A stretch of DNA of 64,000 nt from Rhodospirillales bacterium (GCA_023145215.1 JAGLED010000001.1:62001-126000); one strand, 5' to 3'. Shown: positions 16,324 to 24,415, numbered from the stretch's first letter. Numbers and translations: made by a program. The notes: generated by a model from the letters alone, not told the origin.

Positions 16324-16358
16324 TTCTATCTAACAGAATATCGTTCCATCTAATGGAA
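16324..16358. promoter_or_regulatory. Two tandem IclR-type operator sites
   Basis: Site 1 is TTCTATCTAACAGAA (16324-16338) and site 2 is TTCCATCTAATGGAA (16344-16358). They match at 12 of 15 positions and are spaced exactly 20 bases apart, two helical turns. Site 2 extends to the perfect palindrome GTTCCAT-CTA-ATGGAAC (16343-16359). IclR regulators commonly bind such TTCC-N-GGAA palindromes. The pair lies 41 bases upstream of the IclR start and 45 bases before the TAXI ATG. Confidence 0.7.
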
Positions 16359-16403
16359 CACATAAAAACATCCAAGTCAACCGCTTTTATCGGGAGGTAT
16401 CTC

Positions 16404-17405
16404 ATGAAGTATCGTCATTTAATGTTTGGACTGGCCCTGTCCGCTGCCGTTGCAACGGCGCAGCCGCTGAAGGCGGGCGAGGTCGTGATGAGCGCCGTGG
16501 CGCCGACATCGCAGGACTATGCGATGGCCGTCGTGTGGTCCAACTTGCTCGCCAAGAAAGGCTCCAAGAACAAGATGACCGTGGTCGATAACGGCTCGGT
16601 GAAAGGACTTCGGAAACTGGCACAGGGTCAGGTCGACGTGGTCGCCATCGGCGCGCCGCATTACCGGGACGCCACCCAGCACAAGGGCAAGTTCAAGAAC
16701 GACCCCAACGACCTGATCCCGAAGTACAAGGACATGTCGGCGCTGTTCGCGATCCGCACCAGTGCCGGTCAGTATGTGGCGCGGGTTGATTCCGGGATCG
16801 TCGCGATCCCCGACTTCAAGGGCAAAAGCCTTGCCATCGGTCGGCCCGGCGGGAATGCGGGCCGCGTCACGACGTCCCTGTTCCAGGTGCATGGCATCGA
16901 CCTGACCGCCGGGGATGCGGACGGCCAGTATCTGAAATACGGCCCGGCCCTCGAACAGATGGCAAACGGCAGCATGGATGCGACGCTGGTGTGGGGCGGC
17001 ATTCCGCATGCGGCTGTCGAGAACGCATCGCGCCAGATGAAACTGCGCTTCGTATCGCCCGATCCGACCAAGTTGCAGGCCTTCCGCGATAACGTCAGCA
17101 ACGGTGAATATTACGTCTTCCAACGCGTGCCGAAGGAAACCATCGCCAAGGCGTACGGCGGGCGCGTCGAGAGCGAACGCGACGCTTATTTCTGGACGTT
17201 CCCGTTCATGATGGTGGTGCGCAACGATATGCCGGAAGACGTCGCCTACGACATCACCAAAACCATGTGGGACAACATCGCCGAAGTGAATGCGACGAGC
17301 CCCGCCCTGTCGCTGATCAATCTCGACGGCGCCACGGATTCGCTCTCTGTCGGCCTGCATCCGGGCGCGATGAAGTACTTCAAGGAGAAAGGCGTCATCA
17401 AGTAG
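16404..17405 (+). CDS. TAXI-family TRAP transporter substrate-binding protein
   Basis: A periplasmic receptor of 333 residues. The signal peptide is visible (MKYRHLMFGLALSAAVATA, cleavage near QPLKA). The mature part has the TAXI pattern: an N-terminal lobe beginning EVVMSAVAPTSQDYAM, then LAIGRPGGNAGRVTTSLFQ and a C-terminal VSNGEYYVFQRVP. The ATG at 16404 follows GGGAGG; the frame is open upstream only through the operator region. TAXI receptors bind carboxylates or amino acids such as glutamate and 2-oxoglutarate. It delivers to the fused permease 32 bases downstream. Confidence 0.9.
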   Translation: MKYRHLMFGLALSAAVATAQPLKAGEVVMSAVAPTSQDYAMAVVWSNLLAKKGSKNKMTVVDNGSVKGLRKLAQGQVDVVAIGAPHYRDATQHKGKFKNDPNDLIPKYKDMSALFAIRTSAGQYVARVDSGIVAIPDFKGKSLAIGRPGGNAGRVTTSLFQVHGIDLTAGDADGQYLKYGPALEQMANGSMDATLVWGGIPHAAVENASRQMKLRFVSPDPTKLQAFRDNVSNGEYYVFQRVPKETIAKAYGGRVESERDAYFWTFPFMMVVRNDMPEDVAYDITKTMWDNIAEVNATSPALSLINLDGATDSLSVGLHPGAMKYFKEKGVIK

Positions 17406-17437
17406 ACGGCCCCCAAACCCTGTGAAAGTCTGCTGGC

Positions 17438-19357
17438 ATGATGCGTGATATTCTCAACGGCCTCGGCGTCCCGACGCGCGATCGTAAAGTCGAGGCCGGC
17501 ATCATGCTGGCCGGCATTCTCGCCTGTATTTCGCTCACGGTTTTCGTCATCGGCACGACGGCGTTCGGCAAATATCCCGCACAGGCGCAATACGGGACGA
17601 TTCTGACACTCGGGCTCGTCGCCGTTTTCTGTCTTAAGCCAGGACCGCTCGCCAGGGACGGCGAACGGACCGCAGCCGACATCCTGCTCAGTCTCGTCTT
17701 TATCGGGACCAGCCTCTGGAGCGGCATCTATTTCCTCAACAACTACTTCGAAATCGCGGATCTCCGCGAGGGCATACCGAATACCCAGGATCTGATCTGC
17801 TACACACTCGGGACGATTTCCGTCCTCGAAGCGGCACGCCGGGTCGAAGGCTGGATGCTGCTTTCGGTCGTCATCGCGGCGACCGTTTATCTTTTCTTCG
17901 GTCATGTCATGCCGGGAATCCTCGAACACCGTCCGTTCTCACCGGCGCAGGTCCTTGAGATCGCCTACAGTTATCAGGGCATCTATGGGGTCGCACTTGC
18001 CGCCGTGAGTGACGTCGTTCTGGTGTTCGTGATCCTTGGCGTTGCGCTCAGAATCTCCGGCGCCGGCGAGTTCTTCAATTACATCGCGATGAAATTCACC
18101 CAAGGCCGAAAATCCGGCCCCGCCCAGTGCGCCATCGTCGCTTCGGCGCTGTTCGGCTCGGTCAACGGCTCGGCACCGGCGAACGTATCGGCGACGGGCG
18201 TGCTGACGATCCCGATGATGAAGCGCGCCGGATACAAGGACCGCTTCGCAGGCGCCGTCGAAGCGACCGCCTCGTGCGTCGGGCAGATCATGCCGCCGAT
18301 CATGGGGGTCGGGGCCTTCATCATGGCCGAGATCACCGGCATTCCTTACACCAACATCATGCTGGCGGCCGTCGTGCCGGCTTTTCTGTTTATCCTGTCG
18401 CTGTCGTGCGCGGTCGCATTCGAAGCTGGAAAACGCAACCTGGAAGCCGTGGAATACGGTCAGATCGACTGGACGTCTGAGAGGATCGCGCAGGGCATTA
18501 CCCTGCTCGGCGGGTTCGGCACCCTGATTACGATGCTGATCTGGGGCTTCTCGCCGACGTTTTGCGGCCTCGCGGCAACGGCGCTTGTCCTCGGTTTGAC
18601 CAATCTGTTCCCGGCGACACGGTTGAACGTGAACAAAATCGTCACGTTTTTCGTCGACGGCGGGCGCGACGGCTTGGCCGTACTGATTTCCTGCGCTGCG
18701 ATCGGGATCGTTATCGGCGCCGTCACGACGACGGGGCTGGGAATCAAGATCAATCAGGTCATCGTTGCGCTTGGCAACGAACAGTTGCTGTACGCCCTCG
18801 TACTCGGCGCAATCTGCTCCATCCTGCTCGGCATGGGTCTGCCGACCGCGGCGTCTTACATCATGGTGATCTTCGTCGCCGGCCCCGCGATCATGGAACT
18901 CGGCGTGAGCCTGTTGCAGACACACCTGTTCGTTTTCTATTACGCGGTCCTGTCAGCAATTACCCCACCTGTGGCGCTGGCAGTTTTTGCGGCGGCCGCG
19001 ATTTCCGGCGCGCCGCCGATCCCGCTGGCGTTGAACGCGATGCGTCTCTGCTTCGTCGGGTTCGTCATTCCGATGGCCTGGATATATCACCCCGAGATCA
19101 ACCTGCAGGACCTGTCGATCGACACACTGCCGGGAATCCTGTTCCAGGTCGGCGCGCTGATTCTCGCGGTTGTCGCTGTCACCGCCTCGCATATCGGCTT
19201 TTTCATGACACGGATAAGCTGGCCCGGACGTGCCGTTCTGCTGGCGGGCGGCGCCCTGTCGCTGCATCAGTCTCCAGCCGTCGAAGTCGCCGGACTGGCG
19301 GCCGCAGCCGCTGTTCTGGCGCATTCCTATTACCGCGCGCGGACCGCGCGCGTTTGA
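17438..19357 (+). CDS. TRAP transporter fused permease (DctQ-DctM, TAXI type)
   Basis: A 639-residue inner-membrane protein. The first four hydrophobic segments correspond to the small Q subunit. From about residue 150 the large M subunit follows, with GSVNGSAPANVSATGVLTIPMMKRAGY and a late GMGLPTAASYIMV motif, the two re-entrant signatures of the M subunit. Fused QM permeases are the rule in TAXI systems. Import is driven by an ion gradient, not ATP. Two adjacent ATGs (17438, 17441) are possible starts. It lies between the receptor gene and a class I amidotransferase gene, probably all in one operon under IclR control. Confidence 0.93.
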   Translation: MMRDILNGLGVPTRDRKVEAGIMLAGILACISLTVFVIGTTAFGKYPAQAQYGTILTLGLVAVFCLKPGPLARDGERTAADILLSLVFIGTSLWSGIYFLNNYFEIADLREGIPNTQDLICYTLGTISVLEAARRVEGWMLLSVVIAATVYLFFGHVMPGILEHRPFSPAQVLEIAYSYQGIYGVALAAVSDVVLVFVILGVALRISGAGEFFNYIAMKFTQGRKSGPAQCAIVASALFGSVNGSAPANVSATGVLTIPMMKRAGYKDRFAGAVEATASCVGQIMPPIMGVGAFIMAEITGIPYTNIMLAAVVPAFLFILSLSCAVAFEAGKRNLEAVEYGQIDWTSERIAQGITLLGGFGTLITMLIWGFSPTFCGLAATALVLGLTNLFPATRLNVNKIVTFFVDGGRDGLAVLISCAAIGIVIGAVTTTGLGIKINQVIVALGNEQLLYALVLGAICSILLGMGLPTAASYIMVIFVAGPAIMELGVSLLQTHLFVFYYAVLSAITPPVALAVFAAAAISGAPPIPLALNAMRLCFVGFVIPMAWIYHPEINLQDLSIDTLPGILFQVGALILAVVAVTASHIGFFMTRISWPGRAVLLAGGALSLHQSPAVEVAGLAAAAAVLAHSYYRARTARV

Positions 19358-19391
19358 TTACTTCTGCGTTCACCCCCATATGAGGGGTCAA

Positions 19392-20075
19392 ATGGGTAAC
19401 AAGCCTCTTATCGGTGTCACCGGGTCGCGCCGCAAAGGCCGCATGATGACGTTCCTGAACCGTTTCGCGATCTGGCGGGCCGGGGGACGGAGTGTTCGTA
19501 TTACCTGGGACAATCCCTACCCGATCGACAAGCTCGACGGCTTGGTGATCGGGGGTGGTGATGATATCTCGGCAACACTTTACGGTGGCGAAGTCTCGGT
19601 CGATGTCCGCGTCGACCCGAAACGCGACAAGGTTGAATTCGACGCACTGGAGACCGCGGAAAAACGGGATTTGCCCGTCCTCGGCATCTGCCGGGGCTCG
19701 CAGATCATGAATGTCTTTTACGGCGGCACTCTGCATACTGAAATTCGCGAGATTTATAAGGACGCACCGCAAATCCGCACGGTGCTCCCGAAAAAATGCG
19801 TCAATATCGTGGAAGGCACGCGCCTACGGGATTTGCTGCACGTCGATCACTGCTACGTCAACAGTCTGCACCATCAGGCGGTCGACACGCTCGGCGACGG
19901 GTTCGATATCGCCGCCAAGGACGAGCACGGCATGATCCAGGGCGTCGAGCGGAAGGGCGACCGATTTCTATTGGGGGTGCAATGGCACCCGGAGTTCCTG
20001 TTCTGGCAACCGCGCCAGCAGCGGCTGTTCAATCAACTCGTTACCGCGGCCAAGGCGCGAATGGACGGCTCATAA
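19392..20075 (+). CDS. Class I glutamine amidotransferase-like hydrolase (peptidase C26, PuuD-like)
   Basis: A 227-residue protein of the gamma-glutamyl-gamma-aminobutyrate hydrolase family. The nucleophile is Cys100 in LGICRGSQ and the His199/Glu201 dyad is in VQWHPE; the oxyanion region is LVIGGGDDIS. The family hydrolyses gamma-glutamyl amides. The ATG at 19392 is preceded by GAGGGG; an earlier ATG at 19380 has no ribosome site. It lies 34 bases after the TRAP permease, so it is probably in that operon and may process the imported compound. It is slightly shorter than PuuD (254). Four copies of a short repeat begin at its stop codon. Confidence 0.8.
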   Translation: MGNKPLIGVTGSRRKGRMMTFLNRFAIWRAGGRSVRITWDNPYPIDKLDGLVIGGGDDISATLYGGEVSVDVRVDPKRDKVEFDALETAEKRDLPVLGICRGSQIMNVFYGGTLHTEIREIYKDAPQIRTVLPKKCVNIVEGTRLRDLLHVDHCYVNSLHHQAVDTLGDGFDIAAKDEHGMIQGVERKGDRFLLGVQWHPEFLFWQPRQQRLFNQLVTAAKARMDGS

Positions 20076-20170
20076 GCCTGTTCGGCGACTTTAACTCAGC
20101 GTGCCCATTCGGCGACTTAACTTCAGCGCGCCTGTTCGGCGACTTAATCTCAGCGCGCCTGTTCGGCGAC
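20076..20170. repeat. 27-bp direct repeat array, 3.5 copies
   Basis: Units start at 20076, 20103, 20130 and 20157 (the last is 14 bases). Each unit begins GCC(T/C)(G/A)TTCGGCGACTT and ends CAGCG(C/T). Read on the minus strand, each unit is nine codons: VAEQAR or VAEWAR, then stop codons. The third unit supplies the stop and the fourth the last residues of the membrane spermidine-synthase-like gene. The array fills the convergent gap completely and looks like a slippage expansion of that gene's 3' end. Confidence 0.85.
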
Positions 20171-21679
20171 GACTCCGATCAACCTGTCCACCGGCGCCAG
20201 ATCGTCCGTCAGCACCGGCACATCTTCGGGCGAGAGCGATCCCGCCACCGCACCTGGATTAACCCGCTGCCACTGGCGGCCGGCGTTCTGGCGTGACTCG
20301 AGAACCGGCGCCGGGACGGGTACCGCTGACGCGGACAACAGGTACGTCAAGCGCCCGCCGCCGCCCATCTGCTGGACATCGACCCAGATTTCGACCACCG
20401 GAAAAACTTCACGCAGGGTTTTCAGCATCGCCAGCATGAATCTGGGCTCCCGCGCGGCGTCGATCACCGTCATGACATAAACGCCGTCAGGTTTGAGCTT
20501 GGTGCGGATTTCCTGTGCGAATTCCTGCGTCACCAGATGCTGGGGCACCGAGATATCGTGAAACGCGTCGCCGACCACGACATCGAGCGCCCCATCCTGC
20601 ATCTGACGCAGTTGAACCCGCGCATCCGCGTGCGCAATTCGAATTACCGGTGTCGGCTCGAACCACATCATGTCACGCGCGATCGCCGTCACCGCCGGAT
20701 CGATCTCGGCGACCACGTGCGTTCCCTGCGGATAGGTCACCGACCACGCCCGGGGCAGGGTATAGGCGCCGCCGCCGATAAAATAGCTGCGGAGATCCGC
20801 CTTCCCCCGAAATCTGATATCGATCATCCGGTCGGTCAGTTCGACATAGGAACTGTGCAGGCGGGTCGGGTCGTCACGATCGTTGATGCCGTGCCCCATG
20901 TGATCCAGCACCATGAGGCGGCTCGGGCCGTCCGTTTCGGCGCTGAAGTCGAGAACCCGGATGCAGTAATACCGGCTTTCCGCATCGCAGGCGCTGGCCA
21001 GCAAGGCGTCCACCCGAAAAGCGGCGAACGCACCGGCGGCAACAATGACCAGCATTGCGAGCTGTGCGCTCCGGAACTGCCGGGCCCAAACCGCAAACCC
21101 CACCGCCATGAGGCCGAGCAAAGCCGCGACGCTGATCAACGTCCCCTGCGAACCGATCCACGATATAAACACGAACCCCGCAGCGAGGGTCCCGATGATC
21201 GCGCCCCCGGCGCCGAGCGCGAACATCCGACCGATGACGATGCCCCGGCGGCCGGGTTCGGCATCGATGGCGATGCGCGTGATTATGGGCGTTACCCCCG
21301 CGATCAGCAGGCTGGGGACGAAGAACAGAACCGCTGTCAGCGCCGTCACGGCGGTAACGACCCCCACCTGCGATGCCAGAAGCACCGGCGCGGCCCAGCG
21401 CAGAAGCAGCGGAATGACCACCACGTTGACGGTCGCCAACGCCAGCATAAGTCCGATGATGGATAATCCTTGCCGGTCGGGCCGCTCCGCTAATCTGCCG
21501 CCGATCCAATGGCCGGCCGACATACCCGCCAAAACCGTCGCGATAATCGCCGTCCAGGTATAGATCGACATCCCCACGTAAGGCGCGATCAGCCGTGCCG
21601 CGACAATCTCAAGGATCAGGCCCAATGCCGAGGTCGCGAACAATGTGGCGGCGAGCGCGATACGTCCGGGCAGTGTCAT
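20150..21679 (-). CDS. Membrane spermidine-synthase-like protein (fused transporter/methyltransferase-fold)
   Basis: 509 residues. The N-terminal 225 residues hold about seven hydrophobic segments. The C-terminal half has an aminopropyltransferase/SAM-binding fold: YFIGGGAYTLPR, VVAEIDPAV and VVGDAFHDISVP. Such fusions of a permease-like domain with a spermidine-synthase domain are common in bacteria, but activity is rarely shown. Polyamine synthesis, or an SAM-type transfer at the membrane, are both possible. The last residues VAEQAR and the stop lie inside a 27-bp repeat array. A 22-bp palindrome lies upstream at 21758, between this gene and the divergent cupin gene. Confidence 0.8.
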   Translation of the reverse strand: MTLPGRIALAATLFATSALGLILEIVAARLIAPYVGMSIYTWTAIIATVLAGMSAGHWIGGRLAERPDRQGLSIIGLMLALATVNVVVIPLLLRWAAPVLLASQVGVVTAVTALTAVLFFVPSLLIAGVTPIITRIAIDAEPGRRGIVIGRMFALGAGGAIIGTLAAGFVFISWIGSQGTLISVAALLGLMAVGFAVWARQFRSAQLAMLVIVAAGAFAAFRVDALLASACDAESRYYCIRVLDFSAETDGPSRLMVLDHMGHGINDRDDPTRLHSSYVELTDRMIDIRFRGKADLRSYFIGGGAYTLPRAWSVTYPQGTHVVAEIDPAVTAIARDMMWFEPTPVIRIAHADARVQLRQMQDGALDVVVGDAFHDISVPQHLVTQEFAQEIRTKLKPDGVYVMTVIDAAREPRFMLAMLKTLREVFPVVEIWVDVQQMGGGGRLTYLLSASAVPVPAPVLESRQNAGRQWQRVNPGAVAGSLSPEDVPVLTDDLAPVDRLIGVVAEQAR

Positions 21680-21757
21680 GTCGATAATTCCCCTGAAACA
21701 AGGCGTGTCTCGTTTTTGCTGGACGCAACCGCAGGCAAGCCTTCACGATATGGTTCT

Positions 21758-21779
21758 CGTATTCTATATATAGAATACG
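21758..21779. promoter_or_regulatory. 22-bp perfect palindrome, candidate operator
   Basis: CGTATTCTATA (21758-21768) is followed immediately by its exact complement TATAGAATACG (21769-21779). It sits 26 bases before the cupin ATG and 79 bases from the divergent start at 21679, in an AT-rich core typical of GntR or TetR-family operators. No regulator gene is adjacent. Confidence 0.55.
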
Positions 21780-21804
21780 TTCAGATGACCACCTGGAGGA
21801 AATG

Positions 21805-22308
21805 ATGTCCTATACGCTCGATGAATTCGCCGCCGACTGTCATAACGCCCTTAAAAAAGACAGCAGCATGGCGGGGGTCGAGGAAGTCCGGAAATGCGTC
21901 GAGAAAGCTCTCAAAGACCCGGACCTGGTTGCCGAATACCTTCCTGAAGACTGCGATCAGGAGCGTCGTGTGATCTACGAGGATCCGGAGCTCAAGTTCT
22001 GCATCTGCGCGCATGTCTATCAGGGGCCTAAGGAAGGCTCGCCGCACGATCACGGCCCGACCTGGGCGATCTACGGCCAGGCCGCCGGCGAAACCGAAAT
22101 GACCGACTGGGAGATCGTACAACCTGCCGAGGGCGACAACCCGGCCCTGGTGAAACTCTCGCGCTCTTACGCCCTCAAGCCGGGCGATGCCCATGCTTAC
22201 CCGCCGGGCGCCGTGCATGCGCCGCTCCGCAACGGGCCGACGCGCCTGATCCGGGTCGAAGGTGAAAACACCGATAACCTGAAGCGCACGCCGATCAAGG
22301 CTGCCTGA
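21805..22308 (+). CDS. Cupin-fold metal-dependent protein (COG5553-like)
   Basis: A 167-residue double-stranded beta-helix protein. Metal-binding motifs are visible: SPHDHGPTWAIYGQAAGETEM (two His and a Glu) and, later, DAHAYPPGAVHAP. The layout resembles the predicted metal-dependent enzymes of COG5553, distantly related to cysteine dioxygenase. The ATG at 21805 is preferred over 21802 because TGGAGGA ends only one base before the first. It precedes a MaoC-type hydratase gene (7-base gap) and a GST gene on the same strand, and is controlled from the promoter region with the palindrome at 21758. The reaction is unknown. Confidence 0.75.
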   Translation: MSYTLDEFAADCHNALKKDSSMAGVEEVRKCVEKALKDPDLVAEYLPEDCDQERRVIYEDPELKFCICAHVYQGPKEGSPHDHGPTWAIYGQAAGETEMTDWEIVQPAEGDNPALVKLSRSYALKPGDAHAYPPGAVHAPLRNGPTRLIRVEGENTDNLKRTPIKAA

Positions 22309-22315
22309 GCTTCGG

Positions 22316-22780
22316 GTGTCCCGCACACTTGCTGAACTGGCCGCGACACCGCCGGGCGAATTGGCGGTGTCCGGCTGGATCGACATCGATCAATCGCGCG
22401 TCGATCGATTCGCCGAGGCAACGCATCACACGCACTGGCTGCACATCGACCCCGACCGGGCCGCAACCGACGGCGCCTACGGCGGCACCGTCGCGCATGG
22501 GTTTCTGGTGCTGAGCCTCATCAACCACGCCATCGACCAATGCGGTCTCCGTCCCACGGACAGCCCCTATGCCCTCAATTACGGGGTCGACCGGGTACGG
22601 TTTCTGAAACCGATGCCGATCGGGGACGGCTTTCGCGTCCGCGACCGGATTTCGCTAATCGAGGCGGAAATGCGCGAGACAGGCCTTTTCACCCGCACCG
22701 GGCACGCGTTCGAGATTGAGGGCGATACGGACAAGCCCTGCGTCGTCGCCGAGTATCTTTCGGTGTGGGCGCATAAATAA
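22316..22780 (+). CDS. MaoC-family (hot-dog fold) dehydratase
   Basis: A 154-residue hot-dog protein of the R-specific enoyl-CoA hydratase type. The hydratase motif is present: FAEATHHTHWLHIDPDRA followed by GTVAHGFLVLSL, giving the catalytic Asp/His pair. The start is GTG at 22316, 7 bases after the cupin stop; the ribosome site is weak, so translation is probably coupled to the cupin gene. It likely hydrates an enoyl-CoA or related thioester in the cytoplasm. Together with the GST that follows, it could belong to degradation of an aromatic or lipid-like compound (inference). Confidence 0.85.
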   Translation: MSRTLAELAATPPGELAVSGWIDIDQSRVDRFAEATHHTHWLHIDPDRAATDGAYGGTVAHGFLVLSLINHAIDQCGLRPTDSPYALNYGVDRVRFLKPMPIGDGFRVRDRISLIEAEMRETGLFTRTGHAFEIEGDTDKPCVVAEYLSVWAHK

Positions 22781-22832
22781 CGACCAAAGAAACCAACGAA
22801 AAATAACGCAATAACAGACAGGGAAGACATCA

Positions 22833-23594
22833 ATGCCGGAATTCGTTCTTTATCACGGCTGGACGTCGAGCGCGTCCCGCAAGGTCCGCCTTTGCATGGC
22901 GGAAAAGGGCCTGGAATATGAGGGCCGCCATATCGAGCTTTTGTCGTTCGAGCATCATTCGGACTGGTTCAAGAAATTGAACCCTTCGGGCAAGGTCCCC
23001 GCGCTTCTGATCGACGGCGTGCCGTTCGTCGAGAGCAACATCATCAACGAGTATCTGGACGAGATGTACCCGGAACCGTCCTTGATGCCCACTGACCCGC
23101 GGCTGCGTTACGACGTCCGCATGTTCACGCTCTATATCGACGGCACATGCCTGCCTGCGGTGCAAAAGCACAACTGGATGGGGCGCATGCGACCGGTTGC
23201 CATGAAATGGACCGACGAGGAGCTTGAAGCGAGGCTCGCGGCCGTGCCGACCGAGGAACGCCGCAAGGTCTGGTACAGAATGGCACGGGACCCCTACACC
23301 GACGAAGAACTGCAGACCGCGCTCGATATCCTGATCGACATGTGCGACCGGATCGAGGACGGGGTGAGATCGGGAGGCTGGATTGTCGGCGATAACTATT
23401 CCCTCGCCGATATTGCCGCCGTGCCCTATGTGCGGCGCGTCGAAGAACTGGCGCCCGACGCCTTAAGCGCCGCGGAGCGGCCCGGCGTCGCCGACTGGTG
23501 GGCGCGGATCAAGGCGCGGCCCGCCTATGCAAAGGCGCATATCGGCGGATACGACGAACAAAGCGACCCGGATTATCGGCCGCCAGCGGTGTAA
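22833..23594 (+). CDS. Glutathione S-transferase family protein
   Basis: 253 residues. The N-terminal thioredoxin-like domain (about 1-80) has the YHGWTSSASRKVRLCMAEKG entry strand with candidate catalytic Ser residues, then KVPALLIDG and VESNIINEYLDEMYP, the cis-Pro and glutathione-binding Glu-Ser. The C-terminal helical domain includes GDNYSLADIAAVPY, the conserved N-capping Asp. The inserted helices and length resemble the beta-etherase-like GSTs rather than small housekeeping GSTs. It lies 52 bases after the MaoC gene and may be co-transcribed with it. It converges on the gene at 23609. Confidence 0.9.
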   Translation: MPEFVLYHGWTSSASRKVRLCMAEKGLEYEGRHIELLSFEHHSDWFKKLNPSGKVPALLIDGVPFVESNIINEYLDEMYPEPSLMPTDPRLRYDVRMFTLYIDGTCLPAVQKHNWMGRMRPVAMKWTDEELEARLAAVPTEERRKVWYRMARDPYTDEELQTALDILIDMCDRIEDGVRSGGWIVGDNYSLADIAAVPYVRRVEELAPDALSAAERPGVADWWARIKARPAYAKAHIGGYDEQSDPDYRPPAV

Positions 23595-23608
23595 TCCGGG
23601 ACAGACAG

Positions 23609-24220
23609 CTAGCTGCCGGCTTTCAGACGCGCAACTTCCGCTTCGAGTTCCTCGATCCGTTTGCTCATGGCATCGACCAGAGGGGCGATTTCGGTCTCCG
23701 TCCACCGCTGGGTAATGTGTTGCGGGCAATTGACGTCCCAGGCCTCGACGGTGAACACGAACGCGCGCTCGGGCGTGGCGTCGTAATCGGCATTGATCAG
23801 CTTCGACATCAGATCGTCGTCGCCCTCGACGACGTGCAGCCTGCCCCATAGCTTGATCCGGCGTTTATTCCGGTAATCCATGGCGAAGATAAAGGCCTTC
23901 GGATTCTCCGCCACGTTACCGATGGAAATGTACTGCCGGTTACCGGCGAAATCGGCGAACGCCAGGCGTTTGTCGTCCAACGCCTTGATGAAACCGGGCC
24001 GCCCGCCGCGATGCTGGATGTAGGGCTGGCCCTCGGCGTTCGAAGTGGCGAGATAGATGGAATCGCGCTCGGCCAGATACTGGGCCAGATCGGCGGTGAT
24101 CTTTTCGCCCCAGCCGTTCTTTTGCTCCATTTTCGCGTAACCGGCGCGCGAGCCGCGTTTCTCCTGCTCCGCCTTGACCTGCGGCGTGAAGGCAATGTCG
24201 CTGATGAATTCCCGGTCCAT
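23609..24220 (-). CDS. Pyridoxamine 5'-phosphate oxidase-like flavin-binding protein
   Basis: A 203-residue split-barrel protein. The segment DSIYLATSNAEGQPYIQHRGGRPGF, with LAFADFAGNRQYISIGN and RRIKLWGRLHVVEG, is the FMN or F420-binding split barrel of the PPOX superfamily; the domain covers about residues 45-175. The C-terminus (MSKRIEELEAEVARLKAGS) is a short coiled coil, suggesting an oligomer or a partner. True PdxH is longer in conserved core and differs at its C-terminus, so this is one of the general flavin-nucleotide-binding stress proteins. It is monocistronic and lies just beyond tRNA-Arg. Confidence 0.82.
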   Translation of the reverse strand: MDREFISDIAFTPQVKAEQEKRGSRAGYAKMEQKNGWGEKITADLAQYLAERDSIYLATSNAEGQPYIQHRGGRPGFIKALDDKRLAFADFAGNRQYISIGNVAENPKAFIFAMDYRNKRRIKLWGRLHVVEGDDDLMSKLINADYDATPERAFVFTVEAWDVNCPQHITQRWTETEIAPLVDAMSKRIEELEAEVARLKAGS

Positions 24221-24338
24221 GACGGTTCTCCTGCAAATCTGCGGAGAAAATAGGCTGGATTGGCGCGCGGATACAGTCCGGCGGCGCGCATTCAGTTATG
24301 CGGGCGCGGATCGAATAAACGGGTTGAATGGGGGAAAA

Positions 24339-24415
24339 TGGCGCGCCCGGGAAGATTCGAACTCCCGACCCCTTGATTCGTAGTCAAGTACTCTATCCAG
24401 CTGAGCTACGGGCGC
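24339..24415 (-). tRNA. tRNA-Arg (anticodon ACG), CCA encoded
   Basis: On the minus strand the acceptor stem GCGCCCG (24415-24409) pairs with CGGGCGC. The D-arm TAGCTCAGCTGGATAGAG, an anticodon stem CTTGA/TCAAG with loop CTACGAA, and the T-arm GGGAG-TTCGAAT-CTTCC are all present. The discriminator is G and the genome encodes the CCA (24341-24339). Anticodon ACG is normally edited to ICG and reads CGU, CGC and CGA. Confidence 0.97.

Noticed and set aside
20076-20170. Possible CRISPR array
   Set aside because: The repeats are contiguous with no spacers and lie in the coding end of a gene; no cas genes in the window.
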